Shown in pieces: positions 42,743-51,742 of a stretch of DNA of 64,000 nt. Source of the stretch: Brucella haematophila (lineage in GTDB: Bacteria; Pseudomonadota; Alphaproteobacteria; Rhizobiales; Rhizobiaceae). Under the pieces are notes generated by a model. That model saw only the letters and a program-made list of their open reading frames with translations. It was not told the origin of the DNA and searched no databases. Position numbers and translations under genes: made by a program. How positions within the stretch are numbered: position 1 is the stretch's first letter; the number at the start of each line of letters is the position of its first letter. The stretch covers positions 372,001-436,000 of the forward strand of contig NZ_VCPE01000001.1 of assembly GCF_005938105.1 (NCBI RefSeq), read 5' to 3'.

Positions 42743-44043
42743 GTGAACGGATTCTGAAAATGCCACGCCTTGGCGAGACGATGGAGGAGGGCAAGATTGT
42801 CGGCTTCCTCGTCAAGCCGGGTGACAGTTTCAAGCGCGGGGATTCGATCATTGAAATCGAAACCGACAAGACCGTAGCCGAGTTTCCGGCATTGGGTGAC
42901 GGCACGCTCAATGAGTGGATCGGCGCTATTGGCGATCATGTGGTTGTCGGTGCGCCTCTGGCCCGCATCGACATCGGCACTGGACCCGATTGGACCAGCG
43001 ACGGTGAAGATGAAGCGCCGGAAGCCCAAGCGGCGACCGCTCAAGACGCTGAAGCAGTTCAGGATTTGGTGGAAACTTCCGTTGCCAAACCTGCGGCTTC
43101 GCCAAACAGCGGCGAGCGTGTTCGCGCAACGCCGCTTGCTCGCAAGGTTGCTCGCCAGAATGGCATCGACATCAATTCGCTTTCGGGCAGCGGGCGTCGG
43201 GGACGGATCGAGAAGGAAGACGTGCTTGCGGCTTCCAGCGGTTCGAAATCCAATAGTGCTGCGCATTTTGTCGATCTTGCAAATGGTCGTGTGGCCTATC
43301 TGGATCAGGGGCCGAAGAACGGTCGTACAATCCTCTTGCTGCACGGTTTCTCTGGCGACCGGACGACCTGGAGTGGCATTGCAGCGGGTCTGCGACGCGC
43401 GAATTGCCGCGTTATCGTGCCTGATCTGCCTGCCCACGGACTGACGACAATCGATGCTACGAACGCGGCTGAACTCAGCGCCTTCCTGCCTGCGTTCCTT
43501 GATGCTCTGGGAGTTGCCGAGGTTGATGTCGTCGCGCATTCTCTTGGTGCCGTTGCTGCAACGCAATTTGCTGATGCCCATGCAGACCGCATTTCGAGCC
43601 TGACGCTTATCGCGCCTGCGGGACTTGGTTCCGAAGTCGATGCCGGCTTTATATCCGGTATGGCCAATGCAACGACGGCTGGCGAAGTCAGCCATCTGTT
43701 GCGCCGTATCGCGGCCAAGCCAGTCGAGCTTTCGCCGGAACTGGCGGCTGAATTTGCGAAAACCATGGCCAAGGGGCGTCTCAAGGCGCTTTCCGCAGCG
43801 ATTGTCGGCCCTTCGGGGCAAACCTCCGACATCGTTCCGGCGCTGGAAAAGCTTTCCCGTGTAAAGCCGGTTCGTGTTCTGGTTGGTCTGTTAGATCGCA
43901 TCATCCCATGGCAACAGGCGACCGCATTGCCATCGTCGATTGCCGTGCATTTTCTCGGCCAGTCCGGCCATATGCCGCAATGGGACCAGTCCAAAGAAGT
44001 GCTTGATCTGATTATAAATTCCACGGGAGGCTCCCATGACTGA
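42739..44043 (+). CDS. acoC: E2-type lipoyl protein fused to an alpha/beta hydrolase (AcoC type)
   Basis: 434 residues in three parts: a lipoyl domain (1-79; lipoyl lysine K44 in ETDKTVAEF), a peripheral subunit-binding domain (about 129-167; RATPLARKVARQNGID), and an alpha/beta hydrolase domain (about 180-434) instead of the usual acyltransferase core. The hydrolase has LLLHGF, nucleophile elbow AHSLG, Asp in GLLDRIIP and His in GQSGHMPQW. This layout is known from acetoin dehydrogenase E2. It would transfer the acyl group to CoA. No E3 gene is in the operon, so a shared dihydrolipoamide dehydrogenase is needed. Overlaps the next gene by 8 bp. Confidence 0.88.
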   Translation: MSERILKMPRLGETMEEGKIVGFLVKPGDSFKRGDSIIEIETDKTVAEFPALGDGTLNEWIGAIGDHVVVGAPLARIDIGTGPDWTSDGEDEAPEAQAATAQDAEAVQDLVETSVAKPAASPNSGERVRATPLARKVARQNGIDINSLSGSGRRGRIEKEDVLAASSGSKSNSAAHFVDLANGRVAYLDQGPKNGRTILLLHGFSGDRTTWSGIAAGLRRANCRVIVPDLPAHGLTTIDATNAAELSAFLPAFLDALGVAEVDVVAHSLGAVAATQFADAHADRISSLTLIAPAGLGSEVDAGFISGMANATTAGEVSHLLRRIAAKPVELSPELAAEFAKTMAKGRLKALSAAIVGPSGQTSDIVPALEKLSRVKPVRVLVGLLDRIIPWQQATALPSSIAVHFLGQSGHMPQWDQSKEVLDLIINSTGGSHD

Positions 44044-44374
44044 CGATGTCAGGCTTCGTCTGAAAGAAGCGCAAGCACGGCTTGGTGCATTTGCAAAATC
44101 TGCACCCGAACTGATGAGCGGCTTTGCCAAGGTCAGCAAGACCGCAACGGCGGTTGGCGCGTTTTCATCGGCGCAGCGCGAATTGATCGCGGTCAGCATT
44201 GCCGTGGTGAAGGGATGTGAAGACTGCATTCTCTACCACGTGGACGCGGCCATCCGGCACGGCGCAACCGAAAAGGAACTGATCGAAGCGCTTGAAGTCG
44301 CGGTTGAAATGGGGGGCGGCCCGGCAGTTATGTATGCGGGCAAGGCGCTGGAAGCATTTCGCGGACTGAGTTGA
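44036..44374 (+). CDS. AhpD-like carboxymuconolactone decarboxylase family protein
   Basis: 112 residues with the AhpD-like redox motif C61-E-D-C64 and H68 (KGCEDCILYHVDAAI). AhpD proteins accept electrons from lipoyl groups, so its position right after a lipoyl-bearing E2 gene, overlapping it by 8 bp, is suggestive of reoxidation or protection of the complex. That role is inference; such small CMD proteins are also found alone. Confidence 0.85.
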   Translation: MTDDVRLRLKEAQARLGAFAKSAPELMSGFAKVSKTATAVGAFSSAQRELIAVSIAVVKGCEDCILYHVDAAIRHGATEKELIEALEVAVEMGGGPAVMYAGKALEAFRGLS

Positions 44375-44437
44375 AAATTGCGCGATGAGGCATGCGAAGA
44401 CTGGAGGAGTTTTCGCAGCCGCCTCGGGAGGAATTGA

Positions 44438-45931
44438 ATGGCTTATTTTCTCACCGCCGACGGAGGAACGGAAAGTATCCGGGCGCGGGTTTACGACTTG
44501 TCGGGCACTTGCCTTGCAAGCGCAGCGGTTCCCTATGAGACGAAGTTTTCCAGCGGCGCGCGCGCGGAGCAAAATCCGGAAGACTGGTGGTCATGCTTTG
44601 TCCAGGCCGCACGCAAGGCGATCGCGGAATCGGCTGTCGACCCATCGGCAATTGAAGCCATCACGCTGGCGACGACAAGCTGTACCGTCGTGGCTCTGGA
44701 TGCCGACGGCAAGCCACTGCGTCCGTCGATCATCTGGATGGATGTTCGCGCAAGTGCCGAGGCGGATGCCGTGCTTGCCACCGGCGATCAGGCCTTGCAG
44801 GCCAATGGCGGCGGGCGAGGGCCGGTTTCAGCGGAATGGATGATCCCGAAGGCGCTGTGGATCGCGCGCAATGAGCCGGAGATCTTCGAAAAGGCAGATA
44901 CAATCTGCGAATATCAGGATTTCATGACCCTGCGCCTGACCGGTGAAAAGGCGGCGAGCCTCAACAACGTCTCGCTTCGCTGGCACTATTCGACGGATCG
45001 CGGCGGCTTTCCGGTCACGCTTCTGGAGAAACTCGGCCTAGCTGCCTTGCTACAGAAATGGCCGTCCCGCGTAGTCGCGCCCGGGGAGATTATCGGCGGA
45101 CTTTGCGCATCGGCTGCTTCCGAACTTGGCCTTTCGCAGAGCGTGAAGGTGGTACAGGGCGGGGCCGATGCACTCATCGGCATGATCGGTCTCGGTGTTG
45201 CCAAACCGGGTCAGCTTGCGCTGATAACCGGTTCATCTCACTTGCAATTTGGTGTTGCAGACAAGCCTCTGCACGCACCGGGCATCTGGGGCAGCTATCC
45301 CAATATGGTCTATCCGGACCGCTATATTATCGAGGGCGGCCAAACTTCAACCGGGTCGATTATCGCATGGCTTGGGCGCATGATGAACGGCACCATGGAT
45401 ATGGAAGCGTTGAACGCCAAGGCGGCGGCGCTGGAGCCGGGCGCAGAAGGCCTTCTGGTGCAGGATCATTTTCAGGGTAACCGCACGCCCTATACCGATG
45501 CCTTGTCTCGCGGCGCAATTGTCGGTCTGACGTTGGCGCATGAACCGCACCACATCTTCCGTGCGATCATGGAAGGTATCAGTTTCGGCACGCGCGCCAT
45601 TCTCGATGCAATGGCCGAGGCCGGTTATCGCGGGCAGGAAATCACCGTTGGCGGTGGCGCCAGCGCATCGCCGCTCTGGCTGCAAATCCATGCGGACACG
45701 GCTGGGCTGCCGGTCTGCGTGCCGCAATCGCGCGATGCGCCTTCTGTCGGGGCTGCGGTTCTTGCTGCGCATGGGGCTGGTCATTTTGCGAGCATAGATG
45801 ATGGCATTGCCGCCATGGTGAGGCCGGGCAAACGCATCGAGCCACGCCCGCGCGAGACCGCGCTCTACAATGAAATCTATCAGCAATATCGAGCGCTCTA
45901 TCCGGCATTGAAGGCCGTGCAGGCTGCCTGA
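44438..45931 (+). CDS. FGGY-family carbohydrate kinase
   Basis: 497 residues with the two-domain FGGY fold. The N-terminal phosphate region is FLTADGGTESIRARVYD and the C-terminal FGGY signature is in ITVGGGASASPLWLQIHAD. Substrates in this family are ketopentoses, polyols and erythritol. GGGAGGA precedes the start. With a SorC regulator this recalls eryA-eryD of Brucella, but the rest of the operon is different. Substrate unknown. Confidence 0.9.
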   Translation: MAYFLTADGGTESIRARVYDLSGTCLASAAVPYETKFSSGARAEQNPEDWWSCFVQAARKAIAESAVDPSAIEAITLATTSCTVVALDADGKPLRPSIIWMDVRASAEADAVLATGDQALQANGGGRGPVSAEWMIPKALWIARNEPEIFEKADTICEYQDFMTLRLTGEKAASLNNVSLRWHYSTDRGGFPVTLLEKLGLAALLQKWPSRVVAPGEIIGGLCASAASELGLSQSVKVVQGGADALIGMIGLGVAKPGQLALITGSSHLQFGVADKPLHAPGIWGSYPNMVYPDRYIIEGGQTSTGSIIAWLGRMMNGTMDMEALNAKAAALEPGAEGLLVQDHFQGNRTPYTDALSRGAIVGLTLAHEPHHIFRAIMEGISFGTRAILDAMAEAGYRGQEITVGGGASASPLWLQIHADTAGLPVCVPQSRDAPSVGAAVLAAHGAGHFASIDDGIAAMVRPGKRIEPRPRETALYNEIYQQYRALYPALKAVQAA

Positions 45932-45953
45932 GGCATAGTAGCGGGAGGGCAGA

Positions 45954-46724
45954 ATGCTCAAAGATTTTCAACTAACCGGTAAGCGCGCTGTCATAACCGG
46001 CGGCGCAAGGGGTATCGGGCGAGCCATTGCCGAGCTTTTCGTTGAAGCCGGCGCAACGGTCATTATCACGGACCGCGATGAAGCGGCGGGCAAGCAGACG
46101 GTCGCGGAACTCAATGCGCGCCGTCCGTCATCTGCAAGCCTCTACATTCTGGATGTCACGGATCGCGATGCAGCGGAGCGAACAGCCGAAGCGATTGCTG
46201 CCGAGGTCGGCGTTCCCGACATTCTGGTCAACAATGCGGGCATTGTTCGCAACGGCCCGGCGAGCGAAACCTCTGAAGCAGACTGGTGCGCGGTGATCGA
46301 CGTCAATCTTAACGGCGTCTTTTATTGTGCTCAGGCCTTTGGCAAACGCATGGCTGCTGTCGGGCGCGGCGCTATCGTCAACATCTCTTCCATGTGCGGC
46401 GAGATCGTCGTCTATCCGCAGCCGCAGGTTGCCTATAACGCCGCCAAGGCCGGGGTAAACCTCATCACCAAGTCTTTGGCTGTTGAATGGGCAAAGCAAG
46501 GCGTGCGGGTCAATGCGGTCGCGCCAGGTTACACCGCAACGGAACTGACGCTCGCTGGCCGCAGCAACGAAGAATGGTTTTCAACCTGGATGCGCATGAC
46601 GCCACAGGGGCGGCTGGGAGAGCCGCGTGAGATCGCGAATGCCGTTCTTTTTCTGGCATCCGACGCCGCAAGTTTCGTGACGGGAACAGTACTTGCCGTA
46701 GACGGCGGTTACACCGCGCTTTGA
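45954..46724 (+). CDS. SDR-family oxidoreductase
   Basis: 256 residues with TGGARGIG at 16-23, NNAGI, NISSMCG and Y-x3-K in VAYNAAK. Classical SDR of the sugar or polyol dehydrogenase kind. GGGAGGG precedes the start. It shares the operon with the kinase and a second SDR, so two successive oxidation or reduction steps on the imported compound are likely. Confidence 0.87.
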   Translation: MLKDFQLTGKRAVITGGARGIGRAIAELFVEAGATVIITDRDEAAGKQTVAELNARRPSSASLYILDVTDRDAAERTAEAIAAEVGVPDILVNNAGIVRNGPASETSEADWCAVIDVNLNGVFYCAQAFGKRMAAVGRGAIVNISSMCGEIVVYPQPQVAYNAAKAGVNLITKSLAVEWAKQGVRVNAVAPGYTATELTLAGRSNEEWFSTWMRMTPQGRLGEPREIANAVLFLASDAASFVTGTVLAVDGGYTAL

Positions 46725-46739
46725 TTTTGGGAGAATGAA

Positions 46740-47495
46740 ATGACTGAACAGGCAAAAATTGCTCTCGTCACCGGCGCAAGTCGCGGTATTGGCCGAGCCA
46801 TCGCAATTGGCATGGCCAAGCGTGGCTTCGATGTGGCGATCAACGATATCGAGCGTCAGAAAGATGCATTGCAGGAAGTGGCGCAGGAAATCGAGGCCAC
46901 CGGTCGCCGCGCATTAATCGTCTATGCCGATGTGAGCAATAAGGCTGACGTCGAGGCGATGGTCAAGAAGACGGCTGATGCATTTGGTCGTATCGATGCA
47001 ATCGTCAACAATGCGGGTATTTTGATCGCCAGCGATGTCGAACACCTTAAGGAAGAGCACTGGGATAGCGTCCTCGATGTCAATGCGAAGGGAACGTTTC
47101 TCGTTGTGCAGGCTGTGCTGCCTTATATGAAGCAGCAGAAATACGGTCGCATCGTCAATATCGCTTCCATCGGCGGCAAGCACGGCGCGCCTGAACAGGC
47201 CCATTATTCCGCATCGAAAGCTGCCGTCATGGGTTTTACCCGCGTTCTCGCGCAGGAGGTTGGCACCTATGGGATTACAGCCAACTGCATCTGCCCGGGG
47301 ATTATCCTGACCGATATGGGGCGGGTCAATCTGGATGATGTTGCCGTGCGCCAGTCCTGGCAGGAAAAGACAGCCATGCGCCGCATTGGCGACCCGGAAG
47401 ATGTCGTCGGACCGGTCGCATTTCTCGCTTCAGATGACGCGGGCTTCGTGACTGGCCAGAGCCTCAACGTCGATGGCGGTATCGTGTTGAGCTAG
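46740..47495 (+). CDS. SDR-family oxidoreductase
   Basis: 251 residues, TGASRGIG at 12-19, NNAGI, NIASIGG and Y-x3-K in HYSASK. Resembles 2,3-butanediol or polyol dehydrogenases and FabG-like proteins. GGGAGAATG leads into the start. Last gene of the operon; a strong hairpin follows. Confidence 0.87.
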   Translation: MTEQAKIALVTGASRGIGRAIAIGMAKRGFDVAINDIERQKDALQEVAQEIEATGRRALIVYADVSNKADVEAMVKKTADAFGRIDAIVNNAGILIASDVEHLKEEHWDSVLDVNAKGTFLVVQAVLPYMKQQKYGRIVNIASIGGKHGAPEQAHYSASKAAVMGFTRVLAQEVGTYGITANCICPGIILTDMGRVNLDDVAVRQSWQEKTAMRRIGDPEDVVGPVAFLASDDAGFVTGQSLNVDGGIVLS

Positions 47496-47524
47496 AAGCA
47501 GGATAAGGAAAAAATGGTCTGGAA

Positions 47525-47557
47525 CGCCTTCGATCAAGCACTACATGATCGAAGGCG
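47525..47557. terminator. Bidirectional terminator hairpin
   Basis: CGCCTTCGATCA (47525-47536) and TGATCGAAGGCG (47546-47557) pair perfectly around a 9-nt loop. It separates the plus-strand sugar operon from the convergent glycosyltransferase-like gene. There is no T-run on the plus side. Confidence 0.6.
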
Positions 47558-47590
47558 CTCGGCCACAAACATTGTCGGTGCAGACCGCGC

Positions 47591-48844
47591 TCAAAGCAGC
47601 CCATTGCGCAGTTTGAAGCCCCGGAGACCACCAACATTGACGCTTCGGCCTCGATTGAGCAATTCGCGCATAATGGGTTCGCGCTGCTGCTCTGGCATAT
47701 AATCCAGAATGCGTGCACAGTCATGCTCGTAGAGGAGGCCGCGAAGAAGCAGATCGCGCTTGATCAGCGGGCTGCCCATGATCCTGTGAAACAGTCCAAA
47801 GCCGTAGTGAACCTGGCTGCCGTTCATGATGATCCCGATCATATGGTTGACCAGAACCTCTTGTCTCACTTGTTCGCCGACAAGCCGAGCACGGTCATCC
47901 GCAGGTGGCTTTTGGTTTAGCCCCTGCATCGCCTTTGAGTATTGGCTGATGGTTGGCGTCAGGCCAGCAGTGCTGATGTTCGCGGGAGCTGCATGCCGCT
48001 TGGAGCGTTTGGACAGCATTCTCCCGGTGTAGATCGCGCCTGCCAGAAGCGGTTGAAGTTCATAGCTGCGGAAAGCACCATGCGGCAGATAGCGAAGGCT
48101 CGACACAATGTCCGGCATTGCCATTTTGTCGAGTTTGAGGGCCAGCTTATCGGTTGAGTAAAGCACATCCATGCTGTAGCCACAGCGCGCGAAGCACTCT
48201 GATAATGCAACCTCGCCCTTCCTGATGGCGTGAGGTCTGATATCGTAAGGGCGATATTGCGACCAGAAACGTTGCACAGCAGCGTCACTAAACACTCCAC
48301 CGGACACGCTAAAGGCGTAACTGCCGACGTGGTGGACGAACTCGTGATTTTCGTTGGTGCCGACGACGTCATACTTGCTGTCGACAAGCGAAACGATCAT
48401 GTCTCGAAGACCATCTCCGGGAACATACATGACGCTGTCGTTAAAATAGAGCAGCCGCCGAGGCTTCAGACCTTCAGCATTCAGTAACAATGTAGCTGCG
48501 CGGTAGGCGCCGAAATCACGACCGATGTTCTGCCGAACAAGAATGCGCTGAGCACTGGACTTGATTGCATCATATTCCGGCTGTGTCATTCTGCCATTAC
48601 AGATGACAATGGTATTTATATTGTGATTGCGCAGTTCGTTCAAGAGATGCAGAAAATCAGGTGTAACACCAAACTTGTTATACTTTACAACGACTGCATA
48701 TAGATCCCCATTCGGCTGACGAATGACTTCATCAGCCAGGAAAGTCGGCTTTTTCTGCGCGAAAATATGCGGCATCTGAACAAGCTTGGCACTGCGTATA
48801 TACGCGCGCACAGCCAACCAGTTCATTGCTTTCCCAATGCCCAT
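47591..48844 (-). CDS. Rhamnan synthesis protein F-like protein (RgpF family)
   Basis: 417 residues. The core (NTIVICNGRMTQPEYDAI, LVRQNIGRDFGAYRAAT, LLYFNDSVMYVP, GGVFSDAAVQRFWSQY) is the RgpF domain found in polysaccharide and O-antigen synthesis proteins. It is likely a glycosyltransferase-associated or glycosyltransferase protein acting at the cytoplasmic face on surface glycan. It is divergent from the methyltransferase gene at 48952. No signal peptide or membrane segment seen. Confidence 0.8.
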   Translation of the reverse strand: MGIGKAMNWLAVRAYIRSAKLVQMPHIFAQKKPTFLADEVIRQPNGDLYAVVVKYNKFGVTPDFLHLLNELRNHNINTIVICNGRMTQPEYDAIKSSAQRILVRQNIGRDFGAYRAATLLLNAEGLKPRRLLYFNDSVMYVPGDGLRDMIVSLVDSKYDVVGTNENHEFVHHVGSYAFSVSGGVFSDAAVQRFWSQYRPYDIRPHAIRKGEVALSECFARCGYSMDVLYSTDKLALKLDKMAMPDIVSSLRYLPHGAFRSYELQPLLAGAIYTGRMLSKRSKRHAAPANISTAGLTPTISQYSKAMQGLNQKPPADDRARLVGEQVRQEVLVNHMIGIIMNGSQVHYGFGLFHRIMGSPLIKRDLLLRGLLYEHDCARILDYMPEQQREPIMRELLNRGRSVNVGGLRGFKLRNGLL

Positions 48845-48951
48845 TCTTGCCCCCTCGGCCCAATTTCTTTGTGAATAACACCGGGTCTCGCTAAAATAAA
48901 TGGTCCTAATGAGATATTTAAAAAAGAACTATTTAAGGGGGCGGGTAATCG

Positions 48952-50589
48952 ATGGACTTTCGGGGCTTGATAAGAAATGAAGTGGGGAAAAACGCGCGCG
49001 GCATAGAAATAGGCGCGTCTTATTCTCCGATTTTACCAAAGAGAGAGGGGTTCAAGACGCTTGTTATCGATCATACCGATACGCAATCCCTGCGTCTCAA
49101 GTATAACAATATCGGCGTCGATACTTCCAGGTTGGAGGCCGTCGATGCGATTGACGATGGCGGCGAGTTCAGCGAACTCGATCTGACCGGGGAAGGGTTC
49201 GATTTTATCGTTGCCAGCCACGTTTTCGAGCACCTGACCGATCCGATCCATTTTCTTCAGCGTTGTGAGCGGGCGCTCAAGCCGGGCGGTAAGGTTTATC
49301 TTCTCCTGCCTGACCGACGATATACGTTTGACTATCTGCGCCCGAGCACCACTGCGGGACATATGCTGGCGGCATATCTTGCAGAACAAAAGCGGCATGG
49401 AACGGCAGCACTCTTTGATCACCATGCCTCTCATGCGACGCGAGGAGGGATACAAGTCTGGATGGAAGGGCATAAGGGCGATTTCGCTTTTGCAGGTATT
49501 CCATCATCGGGCTATGCAAGCGCGACAAGCAAGAGTGACGAGTATGTGGATTGTCATGCTTGGGTCTTCACGCCGTCGAGTTTCCGCCTTGCAATGCAGG
49601 ATTTATACAGTGCAGGCGTTCTGGGGCTTAAAGAAGAGCTGTTTTACCCGAGCTTTGGGTGCGAGTTCTTTGTGGTCATGAGCCGCAACCCCTCTGTGAC
49701 AGTTCAGCCGGACAGGCTGACCCTTGCATTGAATGCGATTACGGAAGCAGGTCCTGAGGCACTCCCGACAGTGCCAGCGACTGGCTCGCAAGTGGACATT
49801 GCCTCAGGCTATGAAAGTGCGGCGCCTTCGGCACAAAATGCCATCAATATATTCAAGGATGGATGGGTGTCGGCGTTTCCTTCAGAGATGGGGCTACAGG
49901 CCGGAAGCAGATCTCTGTTCGCAGATGCCAGAATCCTCTGGCTCACAGAACAGTTGAAGGGGTGGCTCGAAGGACAAGATGTTCTTGAACTGGGGCCTTT
50001 GGAAGGTGCCCACACGGCAACCTTGCTCTCAGAAGGGGCTGCATCCGTGACTGCTGTTGAGGCGAAACGAGATGCCTATCTTCGCTGCCTGGTAACAAAA
50101 GAAGTCATGCAGTTGAAAGGCGCATCCTTCCTGCTGGGGAGTTTCCTACCCTACCTGGAAGAGGTGGACAGACAATGGCCGCTGATTGTGGCCAGCGGCG
50201 TGCTTTATCATATGTCGGACCCTGTCCGTGCACTTGAGCTTCTATCCAGCCGCACGGACCGGCTATATCTCTGGACACATGTTGTCGATCCGGTTGCGCT
50301 GCGTCCCGGTGATCCACGGCTCGCGGCACTCGGTGAAACCGAAATCCGCGATTGGAATGGGCATCCGATCAAGCTCCACAAACGGCCTTATCTGGAACAC
50401 AAGGAAAAGACCTTTTGCGGCGGCATGGAGCCCGAACCGCGTTGGATCGACCGGGAAGATTTGCTGTGGCTGCTGAAGCAACTTGGCTTCGATGAGATCA
50501 TCATCGGGCATGACACACCCAATGCCGAGCACGGCCCATCCTTGTCGATCCTGGCCATGCGTTCGAGATCGGGTGATCTGGTGGTCTGA
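48952..50589 (+). CDS. Two-domain class I SAM-dependent methyltransferase
   Basis: 545 residues with two methyltransferase domains. Domain 1 (about 1-245) has a SAM motif in GIEIGASYSPILPK, acidic loop LVIDHTD, and ASHVFEHLTDP with LKPGGKVYLLLPDRRYTFDY. A linker follows (about 246-330). Domain 2 (about 335-545) has VLELGPLEGAHTATLL, VTAVEAKRDAYLR and VASGVLYHMSDPVRALELL, in the style of DUF1698/CmoB-like proteins. Such fusions occur in glycan loci. AAGGGGG lies upstream. Likely role: methylation of a glycan or lipid-linked sugar. The acceptor is unknown. Confidence 0.82.
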   Translation: MDFRGLIRNEVGKNARGIEIGASYSPILPKREGFKTLVIDHTDTQSLRLKYNNIGVDTSRLEAVDAIDDGGEFSELDLTGEGFDFIVASHVFEHLTDPIHFLQRCERALKPGGKVYLLLPDRRYTFDYLRPSTTAGHMLAAYLAEQKRHGTAALFDHHASHATRGGIQVWMEGHKGDFAFAGIPSSGYASATSKSDEYVDCHAWVFTPSSFRLAMQDLYSAGVLGLKEELFYPSFGCEFFVVMSRNPSVTVQPDRLTLALNAITEAGPEALPTVPATGSQVDIASGYESAAPSAQNAINIFKDGWVSAFPSEMGLQAGSRSLFADARILWLTEQLKGWLEGQDVLELGPLEGAHTATLLSEGAASVTAVEAKRDAYLRCLVTKEVMQLKGASFLLGSFLPYLEEVDRQWPLIVASGVLYHMSDPVRALELLSSRTDRLYLWTHVVDPVALRPGDPRLAALGETEIRDWNGHPIKLHKRPYLEHKEKTFCGGMEPEPRWIDREDLLWLLKQLGFDEIIIGHDTPNAEHGPSLSILAMRSRSGDLVV

Positions 50590-50638
50590 TTCCAACATTT
50601 GCATCCCTCGGTTCAAGCGCTGAGCAAATGTTGGAATC
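50588..50638. terminator. 15-bp perfect inverted repeat at the end of the methyltransferase gene
   Basis: GATTCCAACATTTGC (50588-50602) and GCAAATGTTGGAATC (50624-50638) are exact inverse copies. The first arm overlaps the TGA stop. It likely ends or stabilises the transcript. Confidence 0.6.
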
Positions 50639-50667
50639 ATAAAGACCACAAGCAAGTATATGTATCG

Positions 50668-50741
50668 AGTGGATTTTTCGAATTTGACGTTTGAAGCAGC
50701 ATATGTGTCAGCCGGGATTCAAACGTCAAATTCAATCCACT
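50668..50741. repeat. Long palindromic element between convergent methyltransferase genes
   Basis: Inner arms GAATTTGACGTTTGAA (50680-50695) and TTCAAACGTCAAATTC (50718-50733) are perfect; outer arms AGTGGATT (50668-50675) and AATCCACT (50734-50741) extend the stem past a 4-nt bulge. It may serve as a terminator for both convergent genes or be a dispersed palindromic element. Confidence 0.65.
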
Positions 50742-50767
50742 AGACCACTCCTGAAACACCGAGCCAA

Positions 50768-51742
50768 TCACATCGGATAAAGATCATCGCCGAGAGCGGA
50801 AAGCGAAACGGACCAATCCAGGTTCGTTTCGCCTGTCTTTTTGAAAAGAACCGCCGACATCAAAGCGCCCGTATAATGTTCACCGAAGCTTGTCGCCAGA
50901 TTGTGAACTTTGGCCACGATATAGGCTTCGCAACCGTCCACGGCTTTGATGATTTCAAAACCTGTTACCCGGTTGAGCAGCGCTTTCCACGAATGACGTG
51001 AGAAACGGAAGTAATCACAAGGCTCTTCATGTAGCGGCCATGTCTGCGGCGCGAGTATGATGCCAATTGCGCCCTGCTTCATTACCCGGTTCATTTCGAT
51101 TGCTGCTTTCCAAGGCATCAGCAGGTGTTCAAACACCGCGAATGACATGACGGCGTCAAACTGATTTCTAGGCAGAAAGCTGCTCGCTTCGTGGGCGTCG
51201 CCAACGACGTCGACATTCTCTCCCTCCAGAATGTCGAAGCCGGTATATTGCCAGCTCGTGGGCAGGCGATCACGCCACATGGCACCGGTTCGGTTGCGGG
51301 ATCCAATTTCGAGCATGTGCCCGTTTGGGCGCTGGTGAATCTCATCGAAAAAGTGGTTGGTCAGCGCCAGCACTGGATCATTCGGGTCTGATGCAGAAAG
51401 CGGCTGTTCCATTCTGGTGCCGCTTGCGAGACAGACTTCTATCGAAGCATTCAACATCTGCGCTGTTTCAAGGCCGGTAAAAATTCGCTCATCGAAACGA
51501 CATGCCGCTGCGGCGCGTCCGTATATGCGACTGAGGTCCGGGCTGGGTAGGCCATACTGCGAGATCGGCAATTCGCGCCCATCGGGTAGCTTGAGATTCA
51601 GACCCAGCACTTTGTTGTTGTCTGCAATAACGAAGCCGGAAAGATGTATTGCCCCCTGAAAACAGGAATTTCGTTCCACGATGCAAAGGGGTGCGCCTCC
51701 GAGGTTTTTCGGACGCAGGTGAATTGCCGGATCAAGTGTCAT
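50768..51742 (-). CDS. Class I SAM-dependent methyltransferase with N-terminal extension
   Basis: 324 residues. The methyltransferase core is in the C-terminal two thirds: MLEIGSRNRTGAMWRD (SAM motif), YTGFDILEGENVDVVGDAHE, FDAVMSFAVFEHLLMPWKAA and GAIGIILAPQTWPLHEEPCD. This resembles methyltransferases of glycosyltransferase clusters. The first 115 residues have no clear domain to me. It is convergent with the two-domain methyltransferase gene and belongs to the same glycan island. Confidence 0.8.
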   Translation of the reverse strand: MTLDPAIHLRPKNLGGAPLCIVERNSCFQGAIHLSGFVIADNNKVLGLNLKLPDGRELPISQYGLPSPDLSRIYGRAAAACRFDERIFTGLETAQMLNASIEVCLASGTRMEQPLSASDPNDPVLALTNHFFDEIHQRPNGHMLEIGSRNRTGAMWRDRLPTSWQYTGFDILEGENVDVVGDAHEASSFLPRNQFDAVMSFAVFEHLLMPWKAAIEMNRVMKQGAIGIILAPQTWPLHEEPCDYFRFSRHSWKALLNRVTGFEIIKAVDGCEAYIVAKVHNLATSFGEHYTGALMSAVLFKKTGETNLDWSVSLSALGDDLYPM

